Shown: piece after piece, positions 44,050 to 52,352 of the stretch
Layout: every line of letters starts with the position of its first letter
Position numbering within the stretch: the stretch's first letter is position 1
From: Corynebacterium renale
Lineage (GTDB): Bacteria; Actinomycetota; Actinomycetes; Mycobacteriales; Mycobacteriaceae
Direction: 5' to 3'
Length of the DNA stretch: 64,000 nucleotides
Assembly: GCF_002563965.1 (NCBI RefSeq)
Contig: NZ_PDJF01000001.1
Coordinates: 1,116,001-1,180,000 of the forward strand
Made by a program: the position numbers and the translations under genes
Notes under the pieces: model-generated
Database searches by the model: none
Seen by the model: only the letters and a program-made list of their open reading frames with translations
What the model was told of the DNA's origin: nothing

Positions 44050-45543
44050 ATGTCAAGCGCTGCACCCACTACCAACCGTTTCGAGGGGGTGCACGCGCCT
44101 GCGCCTTCCTTCTGGAAAGAATCCGCCTGGCGGTTCGGAATCCCCCTCGTGCTGTTCGCTGCACTGTGGTTTAGCCCTCACCCCGAGGCGCTATCCGACG
44201 AAGCCTGGCGGATGTTTGGCCTGTTCGTTGCCACGATTCTGGCAATTATTCTCAAGCCCATGCCGATGGGCGCGGTCACCATCATCTTCATGATCATCGG
44301 TGTACTCACCGGGATTATCCCGCTGACCGCACCGAAGGATGACCCCGGTAGTGCCTACGCCTTGATGGGTTTTGGTAACGGCACCATCTGGCTGATCGTC
44401 ATGGCCTTCCTCATCTCCCGTGGCTTCGTGAAGACGGGTCTCGGGCGGCGTATTGCCTTGTACTTCGTGTCCAAGGTCGGTGGCAAGATGCTCGGTGTCT
44501 CGTATGGCCTGGCGATGGCTGACTTCGTCCTCTCGCCTGCGATCCCTTCGGCGACCGCCCGCGGCGGTGGCATCATGGCGCCGATTATGAAGTCGGTTGC
44601 CCAGACTTACGACTCTGAACCCGGACCAACCCGGCGTCGTGCCGGCGCCTTCCTGGCGCTCAACGTGGGCCAGGTCAACGCGATTACCTGCGCGATGTTC
44701 CTCACTGCGATGGCCGGTAACCCGCTCATTGCCTCGTTGGCTGGTCAGTTCGACGTGGAGATTACCTGGACGAACTGGGCCCTGGGTGCGATTGTTCCTG
44801 GGCTGTGCGCCTTGATCATCGTGCCGTACGTGGTCTACCTGATTTACCCGCCGGAGTTGAAGGAGACCCCGGAGGCTAAGGCGATGGCTGCCCGCCAGGT
44901 CAAGGATCTCGGTCCGCTGACCTATGGGGAGAAGATGCTGGCCGCAACCTTCGTTGTCCTGCTGCTCCTGTGGACGGTCGGCGACCTGGTGCTGGGGATC
45001 TCTGCGACGACGACCGCCTTCGTTGGCGTGATTATCCTGCTGGTCACCAACGTTCTGACGTGGGAAGACGTCATCAGCGAGAAAGCTGCGTGGGACACCA
45101 TGGTGTGGTTCGCAGTCCTCTACATGATGGCAACAGCGTTGTCCCAATACGGTTTCATCGGCTGGATCTCCCAGGCTATCGCTGACGGCCTTGGCGGCAT
45201 GAACTGGGTCTTAGCACTGGTGCTGCTGGTGATCATCTACTTCTTCAGCCATTACCTGTTCGCGTCCGCGACGGCGCACATCTCCGCAATGTACGTGGCC
45301 TTCCTGGGTGCTGCAATCGCCCTGGGCGCACCGCCACTGATGGCGGCCCTGGTCCTGGCGTACACCTCGAACATCTTCACCTCGCTGACGCAGTACGCCG
45401 GTGGTGCATCCCCGACACTGTTCGGCATGAAGTACATCACGGTGGGCGAGTGGTGGCGCACCGCAGCCATTGCCGGCATGGTCAGCCTGACCATCTGGAT
45501 TGTGATTGGTGGCATGTGGATGAAGCTCATCGGCTTCTGGTAA
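44050..45543 (+). CDS. DASS-family (SLC13/CitT) anion transporter
   Basis: The 497-residue membrane protein has about 12-13 helices and belongs to the divalent-anion:sodium symporter family. DASS-like segments include the substrate loop AIPSATARGGGI (SNT-type motif), GFGNGTIWLIVMAF, and the second half loop LTQYAGGASPTLFG. Members carry succinate, malate, citrate, oxoglutarate or tartrate. AAGGAA lies before the ATG, 34 nt after the lyase gene, so both share the operator-controlled promoter. Likely it imports the lyase substrate. Confidence 0.85.
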   Translation: MSSAAPTTNRFEGVHAPAPSFWKESAWRFGIPLVLFAALWFSPHPEALSDEAWRMFGLFVATILAIILKPMPMGAVTIIFMIIGVLTGIIPLTAPKDDPGSAYALMGFGNGTIWLIVMAFLISRGFVKTGLGRRIALYFVSKVGGKMLGVSYGLAMADFVLSPAIPSATARGGGIMAPIMKSVAQTYDSEPGPTRRRAGAFLALNVGQVNAITCAMFLTAMAGNPLIASLAGQFDVEITWTNWALGAIVPGLCALIIVPYVVYLIYPPELKETPEAKAMAARQVKDLGPLTYGEKMLAATFVVLLLLWTVGDLVLGISATTTAFVGVIILLVTNVLTWEDVISEKAAWDTMVWFAVLYMMATALSQYGFIGWISQAIADGLGGMNWVLALVLLVIIYFFSHYLFASATAHISAMYVAFLGAAIALGAPPLMAALVLAYTSNIFTSLTQYAGGASPTLFGMKYITVGEWWRTAAIAGMVSLTIWIVIGGMWMKLIGFW

Positions 45544-45568
45544 ACCACCTGAACTAAGATTTACCGGC

Positions 45569-46531
45569 ATGGCTCCCACAACCCCTTCCCTTCGCGACGT
45601 CGCCGAAGCCGCTGGCGTCGGCTACGGCACAGCTTCACGCGCGCTCACTGGGAAGGGGTACGTGTCTCCAGAGACTAAACAGAAGGTCCTCGACGCGGCC
45701 CACAAGCTCAATTACCGGCCGAATTACCTGGCTAAGGCGCTGCGCGAGGACCGCACGAACCTCGTCGGCGTGATTCTTCCCGACCTGATCAACGAGTTCT
45801 ACTCCGACGCCACGCAGGTCATCCAGGACCGCCTGGCAGAGGCTGGCTATCAGATGCTGGTCATCGCAGCCCCGGACGCTCACGCCCAGGACCGGGCCGT
45901 GCAGACCCTGCTGGACCACCGGGTGGCCGGCATTATTACTGTCCCAGTCTCCGGGGTGGAACCCGTCTCCCAGGTGCCGGCGGTCCAGCTCAACCGCGCG
46001 CAGGTGCCCGGAATCCCGGCCGTCATCAGCAACGACCACGCCGGCTTCGCCGCCCTAGGCAAGCGCTTCTTCCGCCCCGGCATGCGCGTGACCGCCATCG
46101 TCGGCGACCCCGGTTTAAGCACCACGCGCAACCGTGTCCAGGGGCTTCGCGAATCCGCCGCGGACACCGGCGCCGAACTCACCGTCTTAAGCGGCACGTA
46201 TTCCTCCGAATCCGGCTACAACCTCACCGCGCAGGCCTGCGCCGAAGGCGTGCCAGACCTGCTCATCGTCTGCTCGCCACGCCTCATGGCTGGCGCCGTG
46301 GTGCAACTGCGCGAGCAAGGTCTCAACTGGCCGGACGATATTCGCGTCGTTGGTTACGACGACCCCGAGTGGTATTCCATGGTCGGCATGAGTGCTGTGC
46401 TTCCCCCGCATAAAGAAATGGGGCGCGCGGCCGTCGATACGCTTCTTGCGCTTTTCGACGGCCGCGACACCCCAGAACTACAGGAACTTATGCCACACTA
46501 CGTTGATCGTGGCTCACTGGATCAACTTTAG
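45569..46531 (+). CDS. LacI-family regulator of the lyase/transporter operon
   Basis: The 320-residue regulator has the helix-turn-helix LRDVAEAAGVGYGTASRAL, hinge YRPNYLAKALR and a ligand-binding domain. It follows the transporter by 25 nt. TAAGAT (45555-45560) sits 8 nt before the ATG, so it can also be made from its own leaderless promoter. The two LacI operators ahead of the lyase are its probable sites, with the lyase substrate or product as inducer. The 3' end overlaps the convergent MMPL gene by 44 bp. Confidence 0.87.
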   Translation: MAPTTPSLRDVAEAAGVGYGTASRALTGKGYVSPETKQKVLDAAHKLNYRPNYLAKALREDRTNLVGVILPDLINEFYSDATQVIQDRLAEAGYQMLVIAAPDAHAQDRAVQTLLDHRVAGIITVPVSGVEPVSQVPAVQLNRAQVPGIPAVISNDHAGFAALGKRFFRPGMRVTAIVGDPGLSTTRNRVQGLRESAADTGAELTVLSGTYSSESGYNLTAQACAEGVPDLLIVCSPRLMAGAVVQLREQGLNWPDDIRVVGYDDPEWYSMVGMSAVLPPHKEMGRAAVDTLLALFDGRDTPELQELMPHYVDRGSLDQL

Positions 46532-48431
46532 CCGGCCACCAGAACTTCTCCCCGAGCAACTGGACCACCGACGGCACCACAAGCGTGCGCACAATCAACG
46601 TGTCCAACAGCACGCCGAGGCAAATGATCACGCCAATCTGCGCAAGCACCACGAGCGGCAGCACACCGAGCGCCGCGAAGACTGCCGCGAGCAGGATGCC
46701 GGCGGAGGTGATGACGGAGCCGGTCGTCGACAAGCTGGTTAAGATCGCCTGGCGGGTTCCCTCCGTGGTGGCGGCCTCGCGGGTGCGGGTGACCAGGAAG
46801 ATCGTGTAGTCGATGCCCAACGCCACCAAGAAGACGAAAGCATAGAGCGGGGTGGTGGAATCGAAGCGTTCGAAGCCCAGCAGGTAGTGGGAGACCCACC
46901 ACCCCACACCCAGGGCAGCAACGTTGGTGAGCAGCACGGATGCCACCATAATCAGCGGAGCAACCAGGCTGCGCAGCAGCGCGATCAGGGCGACAAACAC
47001 CAGAATCAGGACGAGCGGGAAGATAATCGCGCGGTCGCGCTCTGCGGCCTGCTCCGTGTCGTACAACTCCGCGTCCGGGCCGCCGACCAGCGCGCCCGTG
47101 CCCTCTAGGGTCTGGCGCAGTTCCTCGGTCGTGCCGCCGGAGACGGTGAGGAAACCGTCGGCTTCGGTGACCGAATACCCGCCGGCCTCGAGGGCCTCGC
47201 GCGCGCCGGGCTCCGCGGTCACGGTCGCAGGTGTTGCGGACATGTTCGGGAAGGCCTCAGATAGTTCCTGAGCTGCTGTGATGGATTCGGGCTTCTCGAT
47301 GAACTGGTCCGACTGCGTCAGCCCGGTGGAAATCTGCAGCGCGCCCAAGCACATCACGCCCAGCGCAGCGAGCGCCCCGACCGTAATGGCCTTTGGATGC
47401 TTCTCGACGGTCCGGCCGACCGCATCGAATACCTTGTGTTCAGTCTTTTCGCCAACCTGTGGGCGCTTGGGCCAGAATACCCAGCGGCCAAAAATCACTA
47501 GCACGCCAGGCGAGACGAAGGCACCGAAGAGGAACGCGATGGTCACGCCAATCGCGGCGGCTGCGCCAAGCGCGCGGGTCGTTGGCGTAAGTGACGCCAA
47601 CAGGCAGAGCACGCCGATGACCACGGTGGCCGCGGACGCCAGAATCGTGGTGACCGTGGGTTTCCACGCGCGTGCCATGGCCTCGAAGCGATTCTCGGTG
47701 AGATGGAGTTCGTCGCGGTAGCGGGAAATCAGGAGCAAGGCGTAGTTGGTGCCGGCGCCGAACACCAGCACGGAAAGAATGCCAGCGGTGGACTCGTTCC
47801 AATGCATGCCCAGAGGCTCGAGGACCCACGTGAATACCGTGGCGACCAAACGGTCAGCGATACCGATGACCAGCAGCGGGATAATCCACAGGATGGGGGA
47901 GCGGTAGGTTGCGATAAGCAGGATTGCCACGATGATGCCCGTGACCGCCAGCAGCTTGAAGTTCGCCCCGGAGAACACGCCGGATAGGTCGGCTTCGATG
48001 GCCGCCGGTCCGGTGACCTGGGCAGTGACGCCTTCAGGGGCGGCGTCGGAGACGTCGGCGCGCAGTTCTTCGACCTTGTCCAGGTTGCCGGTCAGCGACT
48101 CGGACTCAATCTGGACAGGCACGATTGCTGAGGTTGCGTCCTCGTTCGGGATCAGGGGACCGCCAAGGTCTTCGGCGATGCGCCCGAGCCCGGGTAGGGT
48201 TTCAGGCGATACCCCGGAGAAGAAGACGATGGCCGATTGGCCGGCGTCCTCGCCGGTTTGGGCTTCGGCCTGAGCTTTCAGTTCCGCGACGGTGGCGGAG
48301 TCGGTGCCGTCGGCAAGCATTGCGGTGGCCGATTGCTCAGCTTCCTTCGGGCCGATGGACATAAGTGCCACGGCTAATCCGATGAGTACCAGCGATACCC
48401 AGCGCATTTGTGACATCGTTTTAGAATTCAC
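46488..48431 (-). CDS. MMPL-family RND exporter
   Basis: The 647-residue inner-membrane RND protein has two copies of helix plus periplasmic loop plus five helices. The MMPL motifs GTNYALLLISRYRDEL and GIDYTIFLVTRTREA contain the proton-relay residues. It resembles ActII-3/YdfJ-type drug or lipid exporters more than the large mycobacterial MmpL proteins. I use GTG 48431 as start, because AAAGGA lies 7 nt upstream. A TetR-type palindrome sits in its promoter. It overlaps the LacI gene by 44 bp. Confidence 0.88.
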   Translation of the reverse strand: MNSKTMSQMRWVSLVLIGLAVALMSIGPKEAEQSATAMLADGTDSATVAELKAQAEAQTGEDAGQSAIVFFSGVSPETLPGLGRIAEDLGGPLIPNEDATSAIVPVQIESESLTGNLDKVEELRADVSDAAPEGVTAQVTGPAAIEADLSGVFSGANFKLLAVTGIIVAILLIATYRSPILWIIPLLVIGIADRLVATVFTWVLEPLGMHWNESTAGILSVLVFGAGTNYALLLISRYRDELHLTENRFEAMARAWKPTVTTILASAATVVIGVLCLLASLTPTTRALGAAAAIGVTIAFLFGAFVSPGVLVIFGRWVFWPKRPQVGEKTEHKVFDAVGRTVEKHPKAITVGALAALGVMCLGALQISTGLTQSDQFIEKPESITAAQELSEAFPNMSATPATVTAEPGAREALEAGGYSVTEADGFLTVSGGTTEELRQTLEGTGALVGGPDAELYDTEQAAERDRAIIFPLVLILVFVALIALLRSLVAPLIMVASVLLTNVAALGVGWWVSHYLLGFERFDSTTPLYAFVFLVALGIDYTIFLVTRTREAATTEGTRQAILTSLSTTGSVITSAGILLAAVFAALGVLPLVVLAQIGVIICLGVLLDTLIVRTLVVPSVVQLLGEKFWWPAKVDPVSHDQRSVA

Positions 48432-48458
48432 GGATGGTCCTTTCACAAGTGTTCTTCA

Positions 48459-48487
48459 AAAGTACGCGCGTTTTGCACTAAGTGCAA
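48459..48487 (-). promoter_or_regulatory. MMPL promoter with embedded palindrome
   Basis: On the minus strand, -35 TTGCAC (48487-48482), 17 bp and -10 TACTTT (48464-48459). The perfect 15-bp palindrome TTGCACTAAGTGCAA (48473-48487) covers the -35 and half of the spacer, so a repressor bound there would block RNA polymerase. No TetR gene is adjacent. Confidence 0.65.
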
Positions 48488-48537
48488 TTTTCGAATGCTT
48501 GGGTCGGTGTCTGGGGTTCCGGCTACCATCGTGGGTT

Positions 48538-50679
48538 ATGAATTCACAGACTCCGCTGACCCCGCCCGTCGCGCCCATTCACCCCGTGGTGCGCAGCCAT
48601 CATGGCCACGATTTCGTGGACGATTACGAGTGGCTACGGCAGAAAGACTCCCCGGAAACCGTCGCCTACCTCGAGGCTGAAAACGCCTACATGGAACAGG
48701 AAACCGCGCACCTTGGGGAGCTGAAAGGCCAGATTTACCAGGAGATTAAGTCCCGAACTCAGCAGACCGATATGTCCGTGCCGTCGCGCATCGGCGATTA
48801 TTGGTACTACGCCCGCACGGTCGAAGGGCAAGATTATCCGCTCTCGTGCCGCGTTGCCGCCGACCCAACCGCCGCGAACCCGTGGCTTCCGCCCGAGGTT
48901 CCCGAAGAGGGTGCGATGTCCGGCGAGGAGATTCTGCTGGATTTGAATGAGCTCGCCGCAGGCCACGAATTCTTCTCGCTCGGCGCAAACTCACTGTCCG
49001 GCTCCTACCGCTACCTCGCCTACTCCACGGACACCGCCGGCGACGAACGCTTCGACCTGGTCATCAAAGACCTGGCCACCGGTGAGCTTCTCGACGACCG
49101 CCTGGAAGGCATCTTTTACGGGGCAACCTGGGCAGGGGATGACTACATCTTCTACTCCACCGTCGATGACGCCTGGCGCCCCGACGCGATCTGGCGCCAC
49201 AAGGTGGGCACCGCACAATCCGAGGACCAGCTGGTCTACCGGGAAGAGGACGCGCTGTTCTCCGTGGGGGTGGGCAAGTCCCGCAGCCAGAAGTACCTGT
49301 TCATCGAGTCGGGTTCAAAGATTACCTCCGAGGTCCGCGTCCTCCTCGCGGATGACCCGACCGGTGAATTTGACGTGCTCTGGCAGCGCGAATCCGGCGT
49401 GGAATACGACATCGACCACGCCATCGTCGCAGGCGAAGACACCTGGATTGTCACGCACAACGCCACCGGCCCGAACTTCGCCGTGGCGCATACCCCGGCG
49501 GTGACCGGCGCGGACCTGCCCGCGCTCACTGACGCGCCCGAACTGGTAACTCACGACGAACAGGTGCGCATCGAGGGCGTGGACACCTACAGCAACTTCA
49601 TGGTTTTGGACTACCGCGCTGGCGGTATTCCGCGTAATTCCGTCATACGTTTGGGCGACGGGTGGGGCCGCTTCACCGAGATCGCCTTCGACGAGGAGCT
49701 CTACTCCATGTCGCTGGGCGGCACCCCGGAATGGGAATCCCCAACCCTGCGCTTGAGCTATGTTTCCTTTACCCAGCCCGCCCAGATTTTTGACTACAAC
49801 GTAGCCACCGGTGAACGCACCTTACTCAAGGAGCAGCAGGTGCTCGGCGGGTACGACGCCTCCGAGTACACCGCGTACCGGCTCTGGGCCACTGCCGACG
49901 ACGGCACCGAAATCCCGGTCTCCGTCATCCACCGAGCAGACCTGGACACCTCCACCCCGAGCCCCACTTTGCTCTACGGGTATGGAGCGTACGAGTCCTC
50001 TGTCGACCCCGGCTTTTCCATCGCGCGCCTGTCCCTCCTTGACCGCGGCATGATCTTTGCGATCGCCCACGTCCGTGGCGGCGGTGAGATGGGCCGTGGC
50101 TGGTACGACCACGGCAAGATGCTCGAAAAGAAGAACACATTCACCGACTTCATTGCCGTCGCCGACCACCTCGTGGAGCAAGGCTTGACCAGCTACGAGC
50201 ACATGGTCGCCGAAGGTGGTTCGGCCGGCGGCATGTTAGTTGGCGCGGTGGCGAATATGGCGCCTGAGAAGTTCGCCGGTATCCAGGCCGTCGTGCCCTT
50301 CGTGGATTCCCTGACCTCAATGCTCATGCCCGAATTGCCGCTGACCATCGGGGAGTGGGAAGAGTGGGGCGACCCGCTGCATGACCCGCGCGTCTACGAA
50401 TACATGGCCTCCTACTCCGCGTACGAGAATGTGGAGGACAAGGAATACCCGGACATCTTCGCGATTACCTCGATTAACGACACCCGTGTGCTCTACGTCG
50501 AACCCGCCAAATGGGTGGCGCGCCTGCGCGCCACGGCCCAGGGCCACGTCCTGCTCAAGACCGAGATGGCCGCCGGCCACGGCGGTGTGTCTGGCCGCTA
50601 CGCCAAGTGGGAACAAACCGCGCTGGAATACGCGTGGACCCTGGATACTGCGACGAACGGGCGCAAGGCTCGCCGCTAA
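48538..50679 (+). CDS. ptrB: Oligopeptidase B (S9A serine peptidase)
   Basis: This cytosolic peptidase cuts short peptides after Arg/Lys. The 713 residues begin with HGHDFVDDYEWLR, typical of S9A. They form a beta-propeller (about 70-420) and a C-terminal hydrolase domain. The triad is Ser in EGGSAGGML, Asp in SINDTRV and His in AAGHGGVSG. A TACCAT -10 (48524-48529) is 8 nt before ATG 48538, so it is leaderless; the upstream reading-frame extension into the MMPL gene is a shadow. Confidence 0.93.
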   Translation: MNSQTPLTPPVAPIHPVVRSHHGHDFVDDYEWLRQKDSPETVAYLEAENAYMEQETAHLGELKGQIYQEIKSRTQQTDMSVPSRIGDYWYYARTVEGQDYPLSCRVAADPTAANPWLPPEVPEEGAMSGEEILLDLNELAAGHEFFSLGANSLSGSYRYLAYSTDTAGDERFDLVIKDLATGELLDDRLEGIFYGATWAGDDYIFYSTVDDAWRPDAIWRHKVGTAQSEDQLVYREEDALFSVGVGKSRSQKYLFIESGSKITSEVRVLLADDPTGEFDVLWQRESGVEYDIDHAIVAGEDTWIVTHNATGPNFAVAHTPAVTGADLPALTDAPELVTHDEQVRIEGVDTYSNFMVLDYRAGGIPRNSVIRLGDGWGRFTEIAFDEELYSMSLGGTPEWESPTLRLSYVSFTQPAQIFDYNVATGERTLLKEQQVLGGYDASEYTAYRLWATADDGTEIPVSVIHRADLDTSTPSPTLLYGYGAYESSVDPGFSIARLSLLDRGMIFAIAHVRGGGEMGRGWYDHGKMLEKKNTFTDFIAVADHLVEQGLTSYEHMVAEGGSAGGMLVGAVANMAPEKFAGIQAVVPFVDSLTSMLMPELPLTIGEWEEWGDPLHDPRVYEYMASYSAYENVEDKEYPDIFAITSINDTRVLYVEPAKWVARLRATAQGHVLLKTEMAAGHGGVSGRYAKWEQTALEYAWTLDTATNGRKARR

Positions 50680-50688
50680 AACGCAGAA

Positions 50689-50712
50689 AGCCCGCGCAGG
50701 GGTGCGCGGGCT
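50689..50712. terminator. Bidirectional terminator between ptrB and the methyltransferase
   Basis: AGCCCGCGCA (50689-50698) pairs perfectly with TGCGCGGGCT (50703-50712) around a GGGG loop. On the minus strand it is followed by TTCTGCGTTTT. It serves both convergent genes. Confidence 0.75.
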
Positions 50713-50726
50713 TGCGGGGCGGGTGC

Positions 50727-51464
50727 TTAACGGTTCACCGCAGTAATCGCGAAGTTCGGCTTCGAATCATGCCCCGGTGCCAGGCCGAACTCGCGGTCCA
50801 ATTCCTGGACCTCCGGCAGCCAGTGGATCTCCACATCGCTGAAACCAGCGGCGCGGAAGACATCTGCGTACTCCTCGGGCGAGGAGGCAGTAGCTAGCGG
50901 GAGGTCGGCCATGACCGAATCGTCATACGCCTTGACAAAGGAATCCGGGGATTCTTCGCACTCGACCTCAATGTCCTGCGGGATGCCGTCGGTGTACCAG
51001 TTCGCGTCCGCGGCAACAACCAGGCCGCCGGGGCGCAGCACCTGCTTCCAGGCACGTGCGGCAACCTCCGGATTCCGCAGCGTCCATAGCAGGTAACGGC
51101 TAGTTACCACATCGAAGGTGCCTAAGTCGGCTGAGATTTCCGTGACGTCCGCGCGCGCGAATGTGGCCTTCGGAGCGCCGTGGCTGGCGCGATGTGCGGC
51201 CTCCGCCTCGGCTTGGCGAATCATACCGGGCGCGCCGTCTAGGCCGATAACCGTGTGGCCTAAGTCCGCGAGGATGTGTGCTACGTAGCCGGGGCCTGTT
51301 CCTACGTCGAGGATGTCCAGCTCGTGGCCGGGGATGAGGCGGGCGAAAATCTCGGTCCAGAGTTTACGGTCTGCGGTTGCGCGCTCTGAGATGACGTGGT
51401 GGTCGTGGTAGGCCTTGGCGCGCTGCGACCAGTAGGCATCGAGGACTGCTTGAGTTTTCGACAT
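50727..51464 (-). CDS. Class I SAM-dependent methyltransferase
   Basis: The 245-residue methyltransferase has SAM motif I ILDVGTGPGYVAHIL, acidic motif II (VIGLDGAPGMI), FARADVTEI and LRPGGLVVAADANWY. It is UbiE/arsenite-methyltransferase-like; the substrate is unknown. ATG 51464 gives MSKTQAVLDAYW. Its Shine-Dalgarno (AGGGG) lies inside the right arm of a strong hairpin. It is the last gene of a FecBCD-type ABC operon, so it may modify a metallophore or corrinoid-like ligand; this is inference. Confidence 0.82.
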   Translation of the reverse strand: MSKTQAVLDAYWSQRAKAYHDHHVISERATADRKLWTEIFARLIPGHELDILDVGTGPGYVAHILADLGHTVIGLDGAPGMIRQAEAEAAHRASHGAPKATFARADVTEISADLGTFDVVTSRYLLWTLRNPEVAARAWKQVLRPGGLVVAADANWYTDGIPQDIEVECEESPDSFVKAYDDSVMADLPLATASSPEEYADVFRAAGFSDVEIHWLPEVQELDREFGLAPGHDSKPNFAITAVNR

Positions 51465-51469
51465 AGAAA

Positions 51470-51522
51470 AGCCCCTATACATTCGAAAATGATAATCAAT
51501 CTTTCGAGTGAGTATAGGGGCT
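51470..51522 (-). promoter_or_regulatory. Hairpin with Zur/Fur-like site before the methyltransferase
   Basis: AGCCCCTATAC (51470-51480) pairs perfectly with GTATAGGGGCT (51512-51522), with an inner CGAAA/TTTCG stem (51484-51488, 51502-51506). Read on the minus strand, the hairpin ends in CTTTTC and holds the AGGGG ribosome site of the methyltransferase. The loop contains TGATTATCATTTTCG (minus strand, 51498-51484), 12 of 15 matches to the Fur/Zur palindrome TGATAATCATTATCA. Confidence 0.6.
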
Positions 51523-51539
51523 AATTCTCAAACGGTCAA

Positions 51540-52352
51540 TTAAACCGATAAGTGTTGGTGGTAGCGTACCTCCGGAAGGTTCGCCAGGAACTCCTCATCA
51601 GCTTTCCGGAACGTCAAAATGAAGCCGTCACCAGTATCAATGCGCTCCACAGGGAGGCGGTATACCGGCTCGAGCACTTCTGGGACCAGCACGTCGGAGG
51701 TCGGGCCCTCGATGACCACCTTGCCGTCGTGGAAGACCATCAGGTCGTCGCAGTAGCGGGCGGCCAGGTTGAGGTCGTGCAAGACCACAACCGCCGCGCC
51801 GGGAAGGTGGGCGATGAGGTCCATGATGTCGTACTGGAAGCGGATGTCCAGGTGGTTCGTCGGCTCATCCAGCAGGATGTGTTGCGCCTGCTGGGTCAGG
51901 CCACGCGCAATCAGGGAACGCTGCTTCTCGCCGCCGGAGAGTTGGGAAAAGTCCCGGGTAGCCAGGTGGATGGCACCGACATCGCGGAGCGACTGATCAA
52001 CGATCTCCTCATCTTCTTCCGTCGGCCGACCCGTCAACCCCAGGTAGGGAAGGCGGCCGAGCATGACCAGTTCGGCGATGCTGACAGGCATGTCCGATTC
52101 GTGTTCCTGGGTCACCACGGACAACTTGTGCGCCAGTGTTTTCTTGTCCAGGTCTTTCAGCGGGGTGCCGTCGATAAGCACCTGACCAGAATCGGGGTGC
52201 AGTGAACCGAAGAGGCAGCGCAGAAGGGTGGTCTTGCCGGAGCCGTTCGGCCCGACGAGGCCCATGGTGCGCCCATCCTTGATCGTGATGTTCACGTCTT
52301 CGAGGATGGTGCGCGAACCGCGCGTGAATGTGATGCCGGTGCCTTCAATCAC
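51540..52352 (-). CDS. ABC transporter ATP-binding protein (FecE/BtuD type)
   Basis: The 270-residue ATPase has Walker A GPNGSGKTT, signature LSGGEKQR, Walker B HILLDEP and switch VVLHD. It overlaps the binding-protein gene by 1 nt. It belongs to the siderophore/cobalamin importer class. Operon order is permease, binding protein, ATPase, methyltransferase. Confidence 0.9.
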   Translation of the reverse strand: MIEGTGITFTRGSRTILEDVNITIKDGRTMGLVGPNGSGKTTLLRCLFGSLHPDSGQVLIDGTPLKDLDKKTLAHKLSVVTQEHESDMPVSIAELVMLGRLPYLGLTGRPTEEDEEIVDQSLRDVGAIHLATRDFSQLSGGEKQRSLIARGLTQQAQHILLDEPTNHLDIRFQYDIMDLIAHLPGAAVVVLHDLNLAARYCDDLMVFHDGKVVIEGPTSDVLVPEVLEPVYRLPVERIDTGDGFILTFRKADEEFLANLPEVRYHQHLSV

